From contig NZ_CPYD01000001.1 of the NCBI RefSeq assembly GCF_001112925.1, positions 434,001 through 498,000 of the forward strand: DNA of 64,000 nt, given 5' to 3'. Within the stretch, counting starts at the first letter, position 1. Each line of letters starts with the position of its first letter. The stretch is from Yersinia nurmii. GTDB taxonomy: Bacteria > Pseudomonadota > Gammaproteobacteria > Enterobacterales > Enterobacteriaceae. Shown here in pieces: positions 36,052 through 45,535 of the stretch. The notes below the pieces were generated by a model, which was not told the origin of the DNA, did no database searches, and saw only the letters and a list, made by a program, of their open reading frames with translations. A program made the position numbers and the translations under genes.

Positions 36052-37758
36052 ATGAATCGTACCGATGGTGACAACAATCAGGAATTATTGCAGCAACTGA
36101 AAAATATTGTTGGTGAGCGTTACCTTCTGACAAAAGAGCGACAAACCAAACGTTACCGAACCGGATTCCGTTCGGGTCAAGGGGAAGCTCTGGCCGTTGT
36201 TTTCCCCGCAACGCTAATGCAGCAATGGCAAATACTGCAAGCCTGCGTGGCCGCAGATAAAATCATTATTATGCAGGCAGCCAATACTGGCCTGACGGAA
36301 GGTTCCACTCCCAGTGGAAATGATTACGATCGCCAGATTGTTATTATCAACACGCTGCGACTCAATCAAATTCAGTTGTTAAATAATGCAGAACAGGTGA
36401 TTGCTTTTCCCGGCAGTACGTTAAATGAACTGGAAAAACGCTTAAAGCCCTTTGGTCGTGACCCCCATTCCGTTATTGGCTCATCCTGTATTGGTGCTTC
36501 GGTTATTGGTGGCGTTTGCAATAATTCCGGCGGTTCACTAATACAACGTGGTCCGGCTTATACCGAAATGGCACTTTTTGCCCAGATAAATGAGCATGGC
36601 GAACTTCAATTAGTTAACCATCTTGGTATCCATCTGGGCGATACGCCGGAAGATATTCTTTGGCGTTTAACCCGTGCCGATTATGGCCCGGAAGATATTG
36701 GTCATGGCGAGCAGAAAGCCTCGGATCATGATTATGTTGAACGAGTGCGAGATGTAGATGCCGATACGCCGTCGCGTTTTAATGCTGATAAACGGCGCTT
36801 ATTTGAAGCCTCCGGCTGTGCAGGAAAACTCGCGGTTTTTGCCGTCCGCTTAGATACTTTCCCTGCGGAGTCTCAGCAACAGGTATTTTATATTGGCACC
36901 AATGACACCAAGGTGCTGACAGAATTACGTCGTACTATTTTACGTGATTTTAAACACTTACCGGTTGCAGGAGAATATATGCACCGGGACGTTTTTGATA
37001 TCGCCGAAATTTATGGCAAAGATACCTTTATCATGATCAATTCCATGGGTACGGATAAAATGCCGACTTTCTTTACCCTAAAAGGAAAGATCGATGCCCG
37101 GCTGAATAAAGTTCCTTTTTTGATAAATAATATCACCGATCGTGTCATGCAGGGCTTCAGCCGTATTTTGCCTAGCCATCTTCCTAAACGCCTAAAAAGC
37201 TACCGAGATAAATATGAACATCACCTGATGCTGAAAATGTCCGGTCAAGGAATAGCGGAAGCTAACGAGCATTTACGTCGATTTTTCGAATCGGCGGAAG
37301 GAAACTACCTGGTTTGCACCGCTGACGAAGGAAAAAAAGCCTTTTTACATCGTTTTGCCGCCGCCGGTGCAGCAGTTCGTTACCATGCAGTTCATAGCGA
37401 TAAGGTCGAAGATATACTGGCTTTGGATATTGCTCTGCGCCGTAATGACGATCAGTGGTTTGAAACCTTGCCTGAAGAAATAGATCGTCGTTTGGTAGCA
37501 AAACTCTACTATGGGCATTTTATGTGTCACGTTTTCCATCAGGATTATATTGTCAAGAAAGGTGAGAATCCGCAGGAAATCAAAGAAAAAATGTTAGATA
37601 TTTTGCAGGCGAAAGGCGCTGAATACCCTGCCGAACATAATGTTGGCCATCTCTATTTAGCCAAACCTGAATTAAAGGCTTTTTATCAGGCAATAGATCC
37701 AACCAACAGTTTTAATCCAGGGATAGGAAAAACCTCCAAACATAAGTGCTGGCGTTAA
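36052..37758 (+). CDS. dld: Quinone-dependent D-lactate dehydrogenase Dld
   Basis: A 568-residue peripheral inner-membrane flavoprotein (E. coli 571) that oxidises D-lactate to pyruvate and passes electrons to quinone. The FAD-binding PCMH region includes LIIMQAANTGLTEGSTPSGNDYDR-type sequence (about 66-90) and SVIGSSCIGASVIGGVCNNSGGSL. The membrane-binding and C-terminal domains follow E. coli Dld throughout, ending PTNSFNPGIGKTSK. The ATG at 36052 is preferred over the GTG at 36043 because AGGTGAG is then at ribosome-binding distance. The CRP site upstream suggests catabolite control. It is followed by yohP, as in the dld/pbpG/yohP region of E. coli. Confidence 0.95.
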   Translation: MNRTDGDNNQELLQQLKNIVGERYLLTKERQTKRYRTGFRSGQGEALAVVFPATLMQQWQILQACVAADKIIIMQAANTGLTEGSTPSGNDYDRQIVIINTLRLNQIQLLNNAEQVIAFPGSTLNELEKRLKPFGRDPHSVIGSSCIGASVIGGVCNNSGGSLIQRGPAYTEMALFAQINEHGELQLVNHLGIHLGDTPEDILWRLTRADYGPEDIGHGEQKASDHDYVERVRDVDADTPSRFNADKRRLFEASGCAGKLAVFAVRLDTFPAESQQQVFYIGTNDTKVLTELRRTILRDFKHLPVAGEYMHRDVFDIAEIYGKDTFIMINSMGTDKMPTFFTLKGKIDARLNKVPFLINNITDRVMQGFSRILPSHLPKRLKSYRDKYEHHLMLKMSGQGIAEANEHLRRFFESAEGNYLVCTADEGKKAFLHRFAAAGAAVRYHAVHSDKVEDILALDIALRRNDDQWFETLPEEIDRRLVAKLYYGHFMCHVFHQDYIVKKGENPQEIKEKMLDILQAKGAEYPAEHNVGHLYLAKPELKAFYQAIDPTNSFNPGIGKTSKHKCWR

Positions 37759-37902
37759 TATGGTTTGAACTATCTTTCAGTTAAGTCTTAAAAATCAGTA
37801 AGGTTGACAAGAAGTGCCACGAAATGGAGAAAGATAAACTATAGTGAGATCACATTGCCAACCTGTGTTGGCGTTATTTTCACTCTCTTCGAGGGGAAAC
37901 AA

Positions 37903-37986
37903 ATGAAGATTATATTATGGATTATCGCGATAATTTTTATTGTCGGCCTGCTGACTATTACCGGCGTCTTCAAGCTTATTTTTTAA
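37903..37986 (+). CDS. yohP: 27-residue membrane peptide YohP
   Basis: An ATG at 37903 with GAGGGG 7 nt upstream opens MKIILWIIAIIFIVGLLTITG plus FKLIF after a valine, 27 residues to TAA. It matches E. coli YohP almost position for position (same length, same GVFK-IF end). YohP is a single-helix inner-membrane peptide targeted post-translationally by SRP; its function is open. The longer open frame from 37804 is not family-like. A strong terminator lies 10 bp downstream. Confidence 0.93.
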   Translation: MKIILWIIAIIFIVGLLTITGVFKLIF

Positions 37987-37995
37987 TCATTGGTT

Positions 37996-38029
37996 GAATT
38001 CGCGGCTATCCTAACCGCGAATTCATTTT
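37996..38029. terminator. Bidirectional terminator between yohP and pbpG
   Basis: A perfect 10-bp stem GAATTCGCGG (37996-38005) / CCGCGAATTC (38015-38024) with a 9-nt loop is followed by ATTTTA. It separates the convergent yohP and pbpG genes. Confidence 0.75.
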
Positions 38030-38078
38030 AATCCTTTAAGCACCTGCATCCTGCGTATTCCTGCCTTTTAATCTTCTA

Positions 38079-39014
38079 TCATTCAGATACTTTCGCTAAA
38101 CGTCCCTGAGCATCTTTTTGCTGTCGATAACTTTTGGCTGCACCTGGAATTGGCGCTGCTTTGCCCGTTTCAAGCCAACTGCGTAATCGGTTAGCATCAG
38201 CGAAATGCGTATATTTACCAAAAGCATCTAACACCACCAAAGCGACCGGGCGATTATTAATAACCGTGCGCATCACCAGACAATGCCCCGCCTCATTAGT
38301 GAAACCCGTTTTTGTCAGTTGAATATTCCACTTATCGTTATAAACCAGATGATTGGTATTACGGAAAGGTAAGGTGTAATTCGGATTACGGAAAGTCGCC
38401 ATTTTTTCAGTAGAGGTACTCAACTGACCAATGAGCGGATATTGCTTACTGGCCAGCAGCAACTTACTGAGATCACGCGCAGTAGAAACGTTCTGGGTTG
38501 ATAGCCCTGTCGGTTCCACAAAATGGGTATGGGTCATACCTAAGGATTTGGCTTTAGCATTCATAGCAGAAATAAATGCACTATATCCGCCACGATAATG
38601 GTGAGCCAAACTGGCCGCCGCACGATTTTCGGATGACATTAATGCTAGCAATAACATGTCTTTACGATTTATTTCGCTATTGACTCTCACACGCGAAAAT
38701 ACACCTTTTAATTCCTTAGTTTGATGAATATCAACTGAAATAATTTCATCAAGTGGCTGTTTGGCATCCAGAGCCACCATCGCGGTCATCAGTTTAGTGA
38801 TTGAGGCAATAGGGACTACGTGGTCAGGATTATTACTATAGATAACTTTGTTGGTTTTTAAATCGACAACCATCGCGCTGCCAGAGGCTAACTCCAACGG
38901 TGCTGACTGTTTTATGCCAGCACCTGTGGTGGCGAAGCTCGTCACAGGAAGGCTCAAGGCTGTTGCCGATAAAATAAACAGACTTAATATTGATAAACGT
39001 ATTTTCACATGCAT
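38079..39014 (-). CDS. pbpG: D-alanyl-D-alanine endopeptidase PbpG (PBP7)
   Basis: A 311-residue periplasmic low-molecular-mass penicillin-binding protein that cleaves DD-crosslinks in murein. It has a signal peptide (residues 1-28) and the three active-site motifs SITK (S71-K74), SEN (in [13 protein letters not shown]) and KTG (in [13 protein letters not shown]). It is very close to E. coli PbpG along its length. The neighbourhood with dld and yohP is conserved in E. coli. Confidence 0.95.
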   Translation of the reverse strand: MHVKIRLSILSLFILSATALSLPVTSFATTGAGIKQSAPLELASGSAMVVDLKTNKVIYSNNPDHVVPIASITKLMTAMVALDAKQPLDEIISVDIHQTKELKGVFSRVRVNSEINRKDMLLLALMSSENRAAASLAHHYRGGYSAFISAMNAKAKSLGMTHTHFVEPTGLSTQNVSTARDLSKLLLASKQYPLIGQLSTSTEKMATFRNPNYTLPFRNTNHLVYNDKWNIQLTKTGFTNEAGHCLVMRTVINNRPVALVVLDAFGKYTHFADANRLRSWLETGKAAPIPGAAKSYRQQKDAQGRLAKVSE

Positions 39015-39416
39015 ATGGATTGACTTAGGTGGCGTGAATTGGACTCTAAGCAGTATAAGTTACCCATATAAACTGCGCATCAGACATTCTTTAAATCATT
39101 GTTACAAAGATTAAAAATGGTCGTTTAAGCTTATTGATAATCGCGTGGCTAACATAAAATAACCGTTCTCTGAATGCCGATAATTTCCATTAGTTATTCT
39201 AATAGCAAAGAAGATATAGCCTTATTGAAATTTGAGTTACTCTCAGATGAAAATTAAACAAAAAAAATAAATATAAGTTAAATTAAGTCATTATTTCCAT
39301 TTATAAAAATACATCTAAACAATCACTAAACAGAAAGGAGAAACAACTTGAACATAGACGAGTAATTATAATAATGACAAGTTGATTTGCAATGATAAGA
39401 GTAAGGCTAGTTCTAA
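39015..39416. other. AT-rich divergent promoter region, pbpG / glycosyltransferase
   Basis: 400 bp, AT-rich, between divergent genes. No ORF or recognised operator is seen. Promoters for both genes must lie here but could not be defined. Confidence 0.4.
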
Positions 39417-40940
39417 ATGACATATGGCAGTGACGATAACTACAAGACCGGCGCGATATTATTTATATTAATTTACAGCGTAATATGGATTACGGTCTCA
39501 TCTAATTTAGATCCGGCGGTTCCCTACGATGCTGTAGAGTCCCTGAATTGGGCGAATAGCCTCGAATTTGGTTCACCTAAAAACCCCTATATAGTTGGCG
39601 CAATGACGGCTATAGGTCTACTCATCAACCCACTGATAAACCTTGCGTTATATTGGTATATTTCGCATTTTACCGTTATTGCCGTCGGTTTATGGGGGAT
39701 TTTCCTCCTGAGTCGACGACTGTTTGGCAATAACAAAGTCGCATTTTTCGCTATGCTCTCGCTAAATTTATCTGGCGTTATCAATTTTGATATAATTTCT
39801 TATAATGATAATTATCTACTTGTGATGCTTTGGCCGTATTTATTCTTATTTTTCGTTAAATCTATTTATGATAATAAAGCTTACTGGTATGCCTTAGCGG
39901 TTGTTTGCGGTTTAGCCGCCATGTCAAAATACTCTACTTTTGCATTTTTTCCTTTTATGCTTATTTATGCCTTCTCGACGAAAAAAGGGCGAGAATCCTG
40001 CAATAGCAAAGAATTCTATCTTTCGCTATTACTATTTTTACTTATTATCACACCTAACATTTTTTGGCTTTATCAGCACGACTTTGCCGCCTTCAATTGG
40101 GTTGATTCACAAATCAACGCGGGGCTTAACAGTAAAGTTCTGGTTTCCGCTCTTGTGGTTTTCTACCCCATTATCATCATTATTCTGCTACTCAAAACGC
40201 TGAAAGCCACACTGGTGGCGCCAGACTCAGACGAAAAGAAAGCCGTTCTTTTCGTGTTTACACCACCACTTATACTAATATTCGGCTATTTCCTGTTTAA
40301 CAGTGGGGGACGAATCACCGAATGGTTACAGCCTTTTACCGTATTATCCCCAGTTATCGCTCTTTGCTTCCTGAATGTCGAACGAGTGAAATCCTGGCGA
40401 GGAATCAATCTATCTCTGCTCATTGTCGCGGCTGCGGTTTGTCTGGGTTACGCAACAGTGTTGTATAAAGATATTCGCGGCGCAGGCAGCAAATTTAACT
40501 ATATCCAACCGCTAAGCGCCGAAATTAATCAAATCTGGCGAGATAAATATCAGGTTCCACTTCGCTACGTTGGCGGTGGCTATTTCTCACAGTGGCTAAC
40601 TTTCTACGCCCCGGACCGTCCACTTATAGCGGAAAGATGGTCTAATCATGAAAAACCGAATCTCTATACCCCAAATATTTCAGAAAAAGAGATTGTCCAA
40701 GCCGGTGGTTTGTTTCTGAGCTCGCTGAATTCTACCTGTCAGGATGCTGATTTTCAGCATGTTCTGCGCGCCTTCCCTGACCTGCCTATTTCCGAGATGG
40801 ATGACTATGTTTTTGTTACCCGGCAGGGAAAAGAAATGAAGTGGTGTCTAGCTTTTGTCGCCCCCGCAGAACAATCTTCACAACAAACGATACATATTGA
40901 CTCAGCCCAGGGTTATACCGTGGAAAAAAGTCATCGCTAG
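39417..40940 (+). CDS. Integral-membrane glycosyltransferase, GT39/ArnT-like
   Basis: A 507-residue polytopic protein with 10 or more hydrophobic segments in the first 370 residues and a soluble C-terminal domain (about 370-507). The layout is that of polyprenyl-phosphate-dependent glycosyltransferases (PMT/ArnT/GT39). The first periplasmic loop carries PYDAVESLNWANSLEFG, in the position where ArnT-type enzymes have their catalytic acidic motif. The donor and acceptor are unknown; a lipid A, lipid carrier or envelope glycan are possible. It is followed 58 bp later by a leucine-rich-repeat gene on the same strand. It is somewhat more AT-rich than dusC/rhlE, which could mean later acquisition (impression, not calculated). 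Confidence 0.75.
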   Translation: MTYGSDDNYKTGAILFILIYSVIWITVSSNLDPAVPYDAVESLNWANSLEFGSPKNPYIVGAMTAIGLLINPLINLALYWYISHFTVIAVGLWGIFLLSRRLFGNNKVAFFAMLSLNLSGVINFDIISYNDNYLLVMLWPYLFLFFVKSIYDNKAYWYALAVVCGLAAMSKYSTFAFFPFMLIYAFSTKKGRESCNSKEFYLSLLLFLLIITPNIFWLYQHDFAAFNWVDSQINAGLNSKVLVSALVVFYPIIIIILLLKTLKATLVAPDSDEKKAVLFVFTPPLILIFGYFLFNSGGRITEWLQPFTVLSPVIALCFLNVERVKSWRGINLSLLIVAAAVCLGYATVLYKDIRGAGSKFNYIQPLSAEINQIWRDKYQVPLRYVGGGYFSQWLTFYAPDRPLIAERWSNHEKPNLYTPNISEKEIVQAGGLFLSSLNSTCQDADFQHVLRAFPDLPISEMDDYVFVTRQGKEMKWCLAFVAPAEQSSQQTIHIDSAQGYTVEKSHR

Positions 40941-40998
40941 CGGGAAAAAAGCTTATGCTTGGCCAATCAGGCACAGCATAAAGAAAAGGCACAATACA

Positions 40999-41901
40999 AT
41001 GATGCTCCATCAACATCCGAAAATCGCTACCACCGTGGACGAACGTGCCAATCAGGTTATTAATCTGGATAACAAACAGCTAAGTTCAGTCCCTGAGAAC
41101 CTAAGCGCAATGTCAGGATTACAACAGCTCAGCCTGTACAACAATTGCCTGACGGAGTTTCCCGCAGAGATTATCTCATTGCAGAATTTGCAGGTACTCA
41201 ATTTATCCTGCAACAGCATTCCATCGATACCGGCCACTATCGGCGACTTATCGACGCTTCGCATGTTAGATCTCGGTCATAACCGTATACAGAACATCCC
41301 ACTCGAAATCGGGAGGTTAAAGCAGCTGGAATATCTTTATATCAGCGATAATCATCTGAGTGATTTACCCTCGACTTTGGCTGAGCTACAGCATTTGGCC
41401 TATCTAAATGTGACCGATAATCAGCTGGAAGAAATTCCCTCAGCTATATTTTCTCTCTCAGCATTGAAAGAGCTTCGGTTGTATAACAATGTGATGAGCG
41501 CTATCCCTTCGGCCATAGGGCACCTTCATCAGATACAAGAGTTGCATTTGATGAAGAATAAGATTTCCTCAATAGCCCCTGAAATTGCCGCCCTGAAGCA
41601 ACTTCGCGTGCTGGATATTTCAGACAATTGTCTGAATTATTTACCTAATGAGTTTTGTGTACTGCCGCAGCTAACCGATGCTAATTTCCGCTTTAACCAA
41701 CTCTCTCAGCTACCAGAAAACTTTGGCGCACTGAAAAATCTGCACAGTCTGGATTTACGCGCTAATAAACTGTCCACCCTGCCGGAAAGCTTCTCAGAAT
41801 TGAGCCAATTGAAGCGCTTGGATTTACGCTGGAATAACTTCGCCGAATTGCCAGAAGTACTCGCCCCGTTTATCGCACGAGGCTGTCTGGTACATATCTG
41901 A
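40999..41901 (+). CDS. Leucine-rich-repeat protein of regular 23-residue repeats
   Basis: A 300-residue protein made of a short N-terminal cap (about 1-20), one partial repeat and 11 consecutive 23-residue LRRs (LxxLxLxxNxLxxIPxxIxxLxx), from LQQLSLYNNCL to LKRLDLRWNNF, then a short C-terminal cap. No signal peptide, membrane segment or E3-ligase (IpaH/NEL) domain is present, so it looks cytoplasmic and probably a protein-binding scaffold. The start at 40999 follows AAAAGG. The upstream frame to 40855 overlaps the glycosyltransferase gene and is not used. Type III effector origin is possible but there is no secretion locus here. Confidence 0.85.
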   Translation: MMLHQHPKIATTVDERANQVINLDNKQLSSVPENLSAMSGLQQLSLYNNCLTEFPAEIISLQNLQVLNLSCNSIPSIPATIGDLSTLRMLDLGHNRIQNIPLEIGRLKQLEYLYISDNHLSDLPSTLAELQHLAYLNVTDNQLEEIPSAIFSLSALKELRLYNNVMSAIPSAIGHLHQIQELHLMKNKISSIAPEIAALKQLRVLDISDNCLNYLPNEFCVLPQLTDANFRFNQLSQLPENFGALKNLHSLDLRANKLSTLPESFSELSQLKRLDLRWNNFAELPEVLAPFIARGCLVHI

Positions 41902-41977
41902 TATTGTTCGCTGGGAGTAGGCATTTTACGTAGAGGGGTTCTGTTCGGTTCAATATTATGCCGTTAGCAAAAATCCG

Positions 41978-42907
41978 TTAACGGCATATAACTCGCGCGA
42001 TGTCCTGCGAGGTTTTCAGCGCGCGAATTTCAGTAAATAGCTCGGTAGCTTCGTCATATTCTTTACGTAAATATCCTAGCCACTGTTTAATTCGGGCTAC
42101 GTGGTACAGGCCGGTGTCCCCCTGTTTTTCTAGATGAACATATTTTTGCAGCAGCTTCACTACCTCGGGCCAAGGCATTCGGGGTTCATTATATTTCACC
42201 ACCCGACTCAGGTTCGGCACATTTAACGCTCCGCGCCCTAACATCACCGCGTCACAACCGGTCACTTTGATACATTCCTGCGCGCTGGCGTAATCCCAGA
42301 TTTCGCCGTTAGCAATAACAGGAATAGTTAGCCTGCGACGGATGTCACCTATCGCCTGCCAGTTAATACGATCGGCCTGATAACCCTCTTCTTTGGTTCG
42401 CCCATGAACCGCCAATTCAGTGGCTCCAGCCTGCTGTACTGCATCGGCAATTTCGAACTGACGATCGCCAGAGTCCCAGCCTAAACGAATTTTTACAGTC
42501 ACCGGTAAATGAGCGGGTACGGCTTCGCGCATCGCTTTAGCCCCTTGATAAATCAGCTCTGGATCTTTCAGTAAAGTTGCCCCACCGCCGCTACCGTTGA
42601 CCAGCTTTGACGGGCATCCGCAGTTCAGATCCACACCGTAGGAACCGAGTTCGACCGCGCGGGCGGCATTTTCAGCCAACCATTCTGGATATTGGCCTAA
42701 TAATTGAATACGAACTAATGTGCCAGACGGAGTGCGGCTTTGATGGTGCAATTCAGGACATAAACGATAGAAAGATTTGGCTGGCAGCAACTGATCGACT
42801 ACCCGTAAAAACTCAGTGATACAGAGATCGTAATCATTCACTTCGCTTAATAATTCGCGAACCAGTGAATCCAGAACGCCTTCCATCGGTGCCAAAAGTA
42901 CCCGCAT
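41978..42907 (-). CDS. dusC: tRNA-dihydrouridine(16) synthase DusC
   Basis: A 309-residue FMN-dependent reductase that forms dihydrouridine at position 16 of tRNA. The N-terminal [10 protein letters not shown], catalytic Cys98 in [11 protein letters not shown]-binding TVKIRLGWD and [10 protein letters not shown], and VIANGEIWD match DusC (E. coli 315 residues), not DusA or DusB. It is convergent with the LRR gene. Confidence 0.94.
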   Translation of the reverse strand: MRVLLAPMEGVLDSLVRELLSEVNDYDLCITEFLRVVDQLLPAKSFYRLCPELHHQSRTPSGTLVRIQLLGQYPEWLAENAARAVELGSYGVDLNCGCPSKLVNGSGGGATLLKDPELIYQGAKAMREAVPAHLPVTVKIRLGWDSGDRQFEIADAVQQAGATELAVHGRTKEEGYQADRINWQAIGDIRRRLTIPVIANGEIWDYASAQECIKVTGCDAVMLGRGALNVPNLSRVVKYNEPRMPWPEVVKLLQKYVHLEKQGDTGLYHVARIKQWLGYLRKEYDEATELFTEIRALKTSQDIARVICR

Positions 42908-43050
42908 GACCTGATTACCTGCCTGCTGAAAAATAAGGTGGGAATATCCGCATCACGATACCCCTAAAAAAGACCGGCAATGATACGAGCGAACCTTGCG
43001 GCAAGACAAGAAATAACGCGCATTTAACCCGGAACAACCGAATTTTGGAC

Positions 43051-43082
43051 AAAAAAAACCGCTCGGCTAAGAGCGGTTTTTC
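43051..43082 (-). terminator. Terminator after rhlE
   Basis: On the minus strand AAAAACCGCTC / GAGCGGTTTTTTTT with a 7-nt loop, starting 16 bp after the rhlE stop. It has a strong T-run in both directions. Confidence 0.88.
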
Positions 43083-43097
43083 CTAAACTAGAACGAT

Positions 43098-44453
43098 TTA
43101 CTCGCCCGGCTTACGGCTGCGCGGACGTGATGACGGTGGCGCTGAACGGCGCTGACCATCACCCTGACTGCGAGGTTTGCTGCTGTTGCCGCGGCTATCA
43201 CCACGGCCGGCACCTGCACCGCCCTGTGAGCGGTTTGCACTGCCACGGCCCATACCAGGACGGGAAGCACCGCGTCCCTGACGACCGTTTTGGATCGGCT
43301 CAGCTCTGATACTTGGATCTGGCTCGTAGCCCTCGAGTGCGATGCGTGGAATTTCACGTTTCAGCAGACGCTCGATATCACGCAGCAGTTTATGCTCATC
43401 GACACAAACCAGAGAGATCGCTTCACCGGTACGTTCCGCACGGCCTGTACGACCAATACGGTGAACGTAGTCTTCCGGTACGTTTGGCAGCTCATAGTTA
43501 ACAACATGCGGTAACTGATCGATATCAAGACCACGAGCGGCGATATCAGTCGCTACCAGTACGCGGATTTTACCGTCTTTAAAGTCGGCCAGCGCACGAG
43601 TACGAGCCCCCTGACTCTTATTACCATGAATAGCTGCGGCAGTGATGCCGTCTTTATTCAATTGTTCTGCTAAATGGTTAGCGCCGTGTTTGGTACGGGT
43701 GAACACCAATACCTGCTGCCAATCCTGGCTACCAATCATCTGAGAAAGCAGTTCCCGCTTGCGGTTTTTATCCACAAAATGAACGCTTTGGGTGATTTGC
43801 TCAGAAGCAGTGTTACGACGAGCCACTTCAACGGAAGCGGGGTTGTGCAGCAATTTACTGGCCAGCCCTTTGATTTCGTCGGAGAAGGTCGCAGAGAACA
43901 ACAGGTTCTGGCGTTTTGCTGGCAATTTAGCCAACACGCGACGGATATCGTGAATAAAGCCCATATCCAGCATACGGTCGGCTTCATCCAGCACCAAAAT
44001 TTCGATTTTAGACAAATCAACCGCGTTCTGATGTTCCAGATCCAGTAAACGGCCCGGAGTAGCGACCAGAATATCGACGCCTCCGCGCAACTTCATCATC
44101 TGCGGGTTAATGCTCACACCACCAAAGACCACCAGCGAACGTAATTTAAGGTACTTGCTGTACTGCTCGACGTTTTCGCCGATTTGTGCAGCCAGTTCAC
44201 GCGTTGGGGTCAAAATCAGGGCACGTACCGGACGGCGGCCTTTTATCGGCTGCGCGGTATCATTCAGCATTTGCAACAGCGGCAAGGTGAAACCAGCGGT
44301 TTTACCAGTACCGGTTTGAGCGCTGGCCATTAAATCACGGCCTTGCAGCACTACAGGGATCGCCTGACGCTGAATTGGCGTCGGCACGAGGTAGCCCTGC
44401 TCTTCAATTGCACGCAGGATATCGGCGTTTAAGCCGAGAGTATCAAATGACAT
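43098..44453 (-). CDS. rhlE: DEAD-box ATP-dependent RNA helicase RhlE
   Basis: A 451-residue DEAD-box helicase (E. coli 454) involved in ribosome assembly and RNA turnover. It has a Q motif ([13 protein letters not shown]), motif I AQTGTGKT, motif II DEAD, motif III SAT, and motif [15 protein letters not shown]. The C-terminal tail is rich in G, R, S and Q, as in RhlE. The start is set at the ATG at 44453 (MSFDTLGL); the longer frame to 44510 is not conserved. It is divergent from cecR with an inverted-repeat operator between them. In E. coli CecR also controls rhlE. Confidence 0.95.
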   Translation of the reverse strand: MSFDTLGLNADILRAIEEQGYLVPTPIQRQAIPVVLQGRDLMASAQTGTGKTAGFTLPLLQMLNDTAQPIKGRRPVRALILTPTRELAAQIGENVEQYSKYLKLRSLVVFGGVSINPQMMKLRGGVDILVATPGRLLDLEHQNAVDLSKIEILVLDEADRMLDMGFIHDIRRVLAKLPAKRQNLLFSATFSDEIKGLASKLLHNPASVEVARRNTASEQITQSVHFVDKNRKRELLSQMIGSQDWQQVLVFTRTKHGANHLAEQLNKDGITAAAIHGNKSQGARTRALADFKDGKIRVLVATDIAARGLDIDQLPHVVNYELPNVPEDYVHRIGRTGRAERTGEAISLVCVDEHKLLRDIERLLKREIPRIALEGYEPDPSIRAEPIQNGRQGRGASRPGMGRGSANRSQGGAGAGRGDSRGNSSKPRSQGDGQRRSAPPSSRPRSRKPGE

Positions 44454-44731
44454 ATTACGAGAAACTCCAGATCTTCCCCATCCTAACAATTCAGTCAGGT
44501 GCAGTTTCAAGGGAAGATGATCAGACGAGGTATTAAATGAGGCTTTACCACGAGGATTGGCACAAACTGCAGTGCACCATTGAGGCGGATTATATCAGAT
44601 TTTTGTGAAAAAATGAGATATTTAAACAACCAGATGAATTTATAGGTAAATACTGTAGAAAAATTGCCTTACGCCAGTCAAAAATCCTTTCCTTTTCCCT
44701 ATCTTTACAGACCCATACTTATGGCCTAAAG

Positions 44732-44751
44732 TTAATCATATGATTGATTAA
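44732..44751. promoter_or_regulatory. Candidate CecR operator between rhlE and cecR
   Basis: A perfect inverted repeat TTAATCA (44732-44738) - TATGAT - TGATTAA (44745-44751). This 7-6-7 layout is typical of TetR-family operators. It lies 66 bp upstream of cecR in the divergent promoter region. The assignment to CecR is inference from position and from the known autoregulation of this family. Confidence 0.7.
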
Positions 44752-44816
44752 TTTATTTCCAGCCTAACTATAAGGTTTAAGCATAAATTTATTCTATCCA
44801 TAATGGAGCCTTTATC

Positions 44817-45509
44817 ATGCCCAATTCCAACGTTCCGGTGACGTTGCGCGGTGAACAGGCGCGGCAACAGTTGCTGCGTGCCGCCACCGAGTTATTTGGG
44901 GAATTGGGTTTGAAAGGAGCGACCACTCGCGATATTGCCCAGCGCGCAGACCAAAATATTGCTGCTATTACCTATTATTTTGGTTCCAAAGAAAAACTCT
45001 ATCTGGCCGTAGCGCAGCAGATTGCGGATTTTATTCGTCAGGCTTTCGTGCCGCTGGCGACCGAAATTGACCAATTTTTGCAAACGCCACCATCCGAGCA
45101 ATGCACTGAACGACAGCTACATTATGTTCGACAGGGCCTGCTGCAATTCAGCCATTTAATGACTCAGCCGGAAACCATCAATTTGAGCAAAATTATGGCT
45201 CGGGAACAGCTTTCCCCTACCGAAGCCTATCCGTTGATTCATCAACAGGCGATTGCCCCACTACACCATAAACTTAATCTATTGTTGGCGAATTACATTG
45301 GTGCTGACGCTCTTGCTACCAAAACCATCATTCATACCCATGCATTATTGGGCGAAGTATTGGCATTTCGCATGGCGCGGGAAACCATACGCTATCAGGC
45401 GGGTTGGAACGACATTGGCGATGCAGAAAATAAACTAATCAATCAAGTACTTATCGAACATATCGACCTTCTTCTCAACGGGCTGCGGCATCAGGCGGCG
45501 CAGCAATAA
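44817..45509 (+). CDS. cecR: TetR-family regulator CecR (YbiH)
   Basis: A 230-residue TetR regulator. The N-terminal helix-turn-helix is at about residues 20-60 ([43 protein letters not shown]), and the C-terminal effector domain matches E. coli CecR (formerly YbiH). In E. coli it controls ybhGFSR and rhlE and affects sensitivity to cefoperazone and chloramphenicol. It is the first gene of cecR-ybhG-ybhF-ybhS-ybhR, with 26 bp to ybhG. Confidence 0.93.
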   Translation: MPNSNVPVTLRGEQARQQLLRAATELFGELGLKGATTRDIAQRADQNIAAITYYFGSKEKLYLAVAQQIADFIRQAFVPLATEIDQFLQTPPSEQCTERQLHYVRQGLLQFSHLMTQPETINLSKIMAREQLSPTEAYPLIHQQAIAPLHHKLNLLLANYIGADALATKTIIHTHALLGEVLAFRMARETIRYQAGWNDIGDAENKLINQVLIEHIDLLLNGLRHQAAQQ

Positions 45510-45535
45510 CTACATGTTTGCAGGTAGGGAATGTT

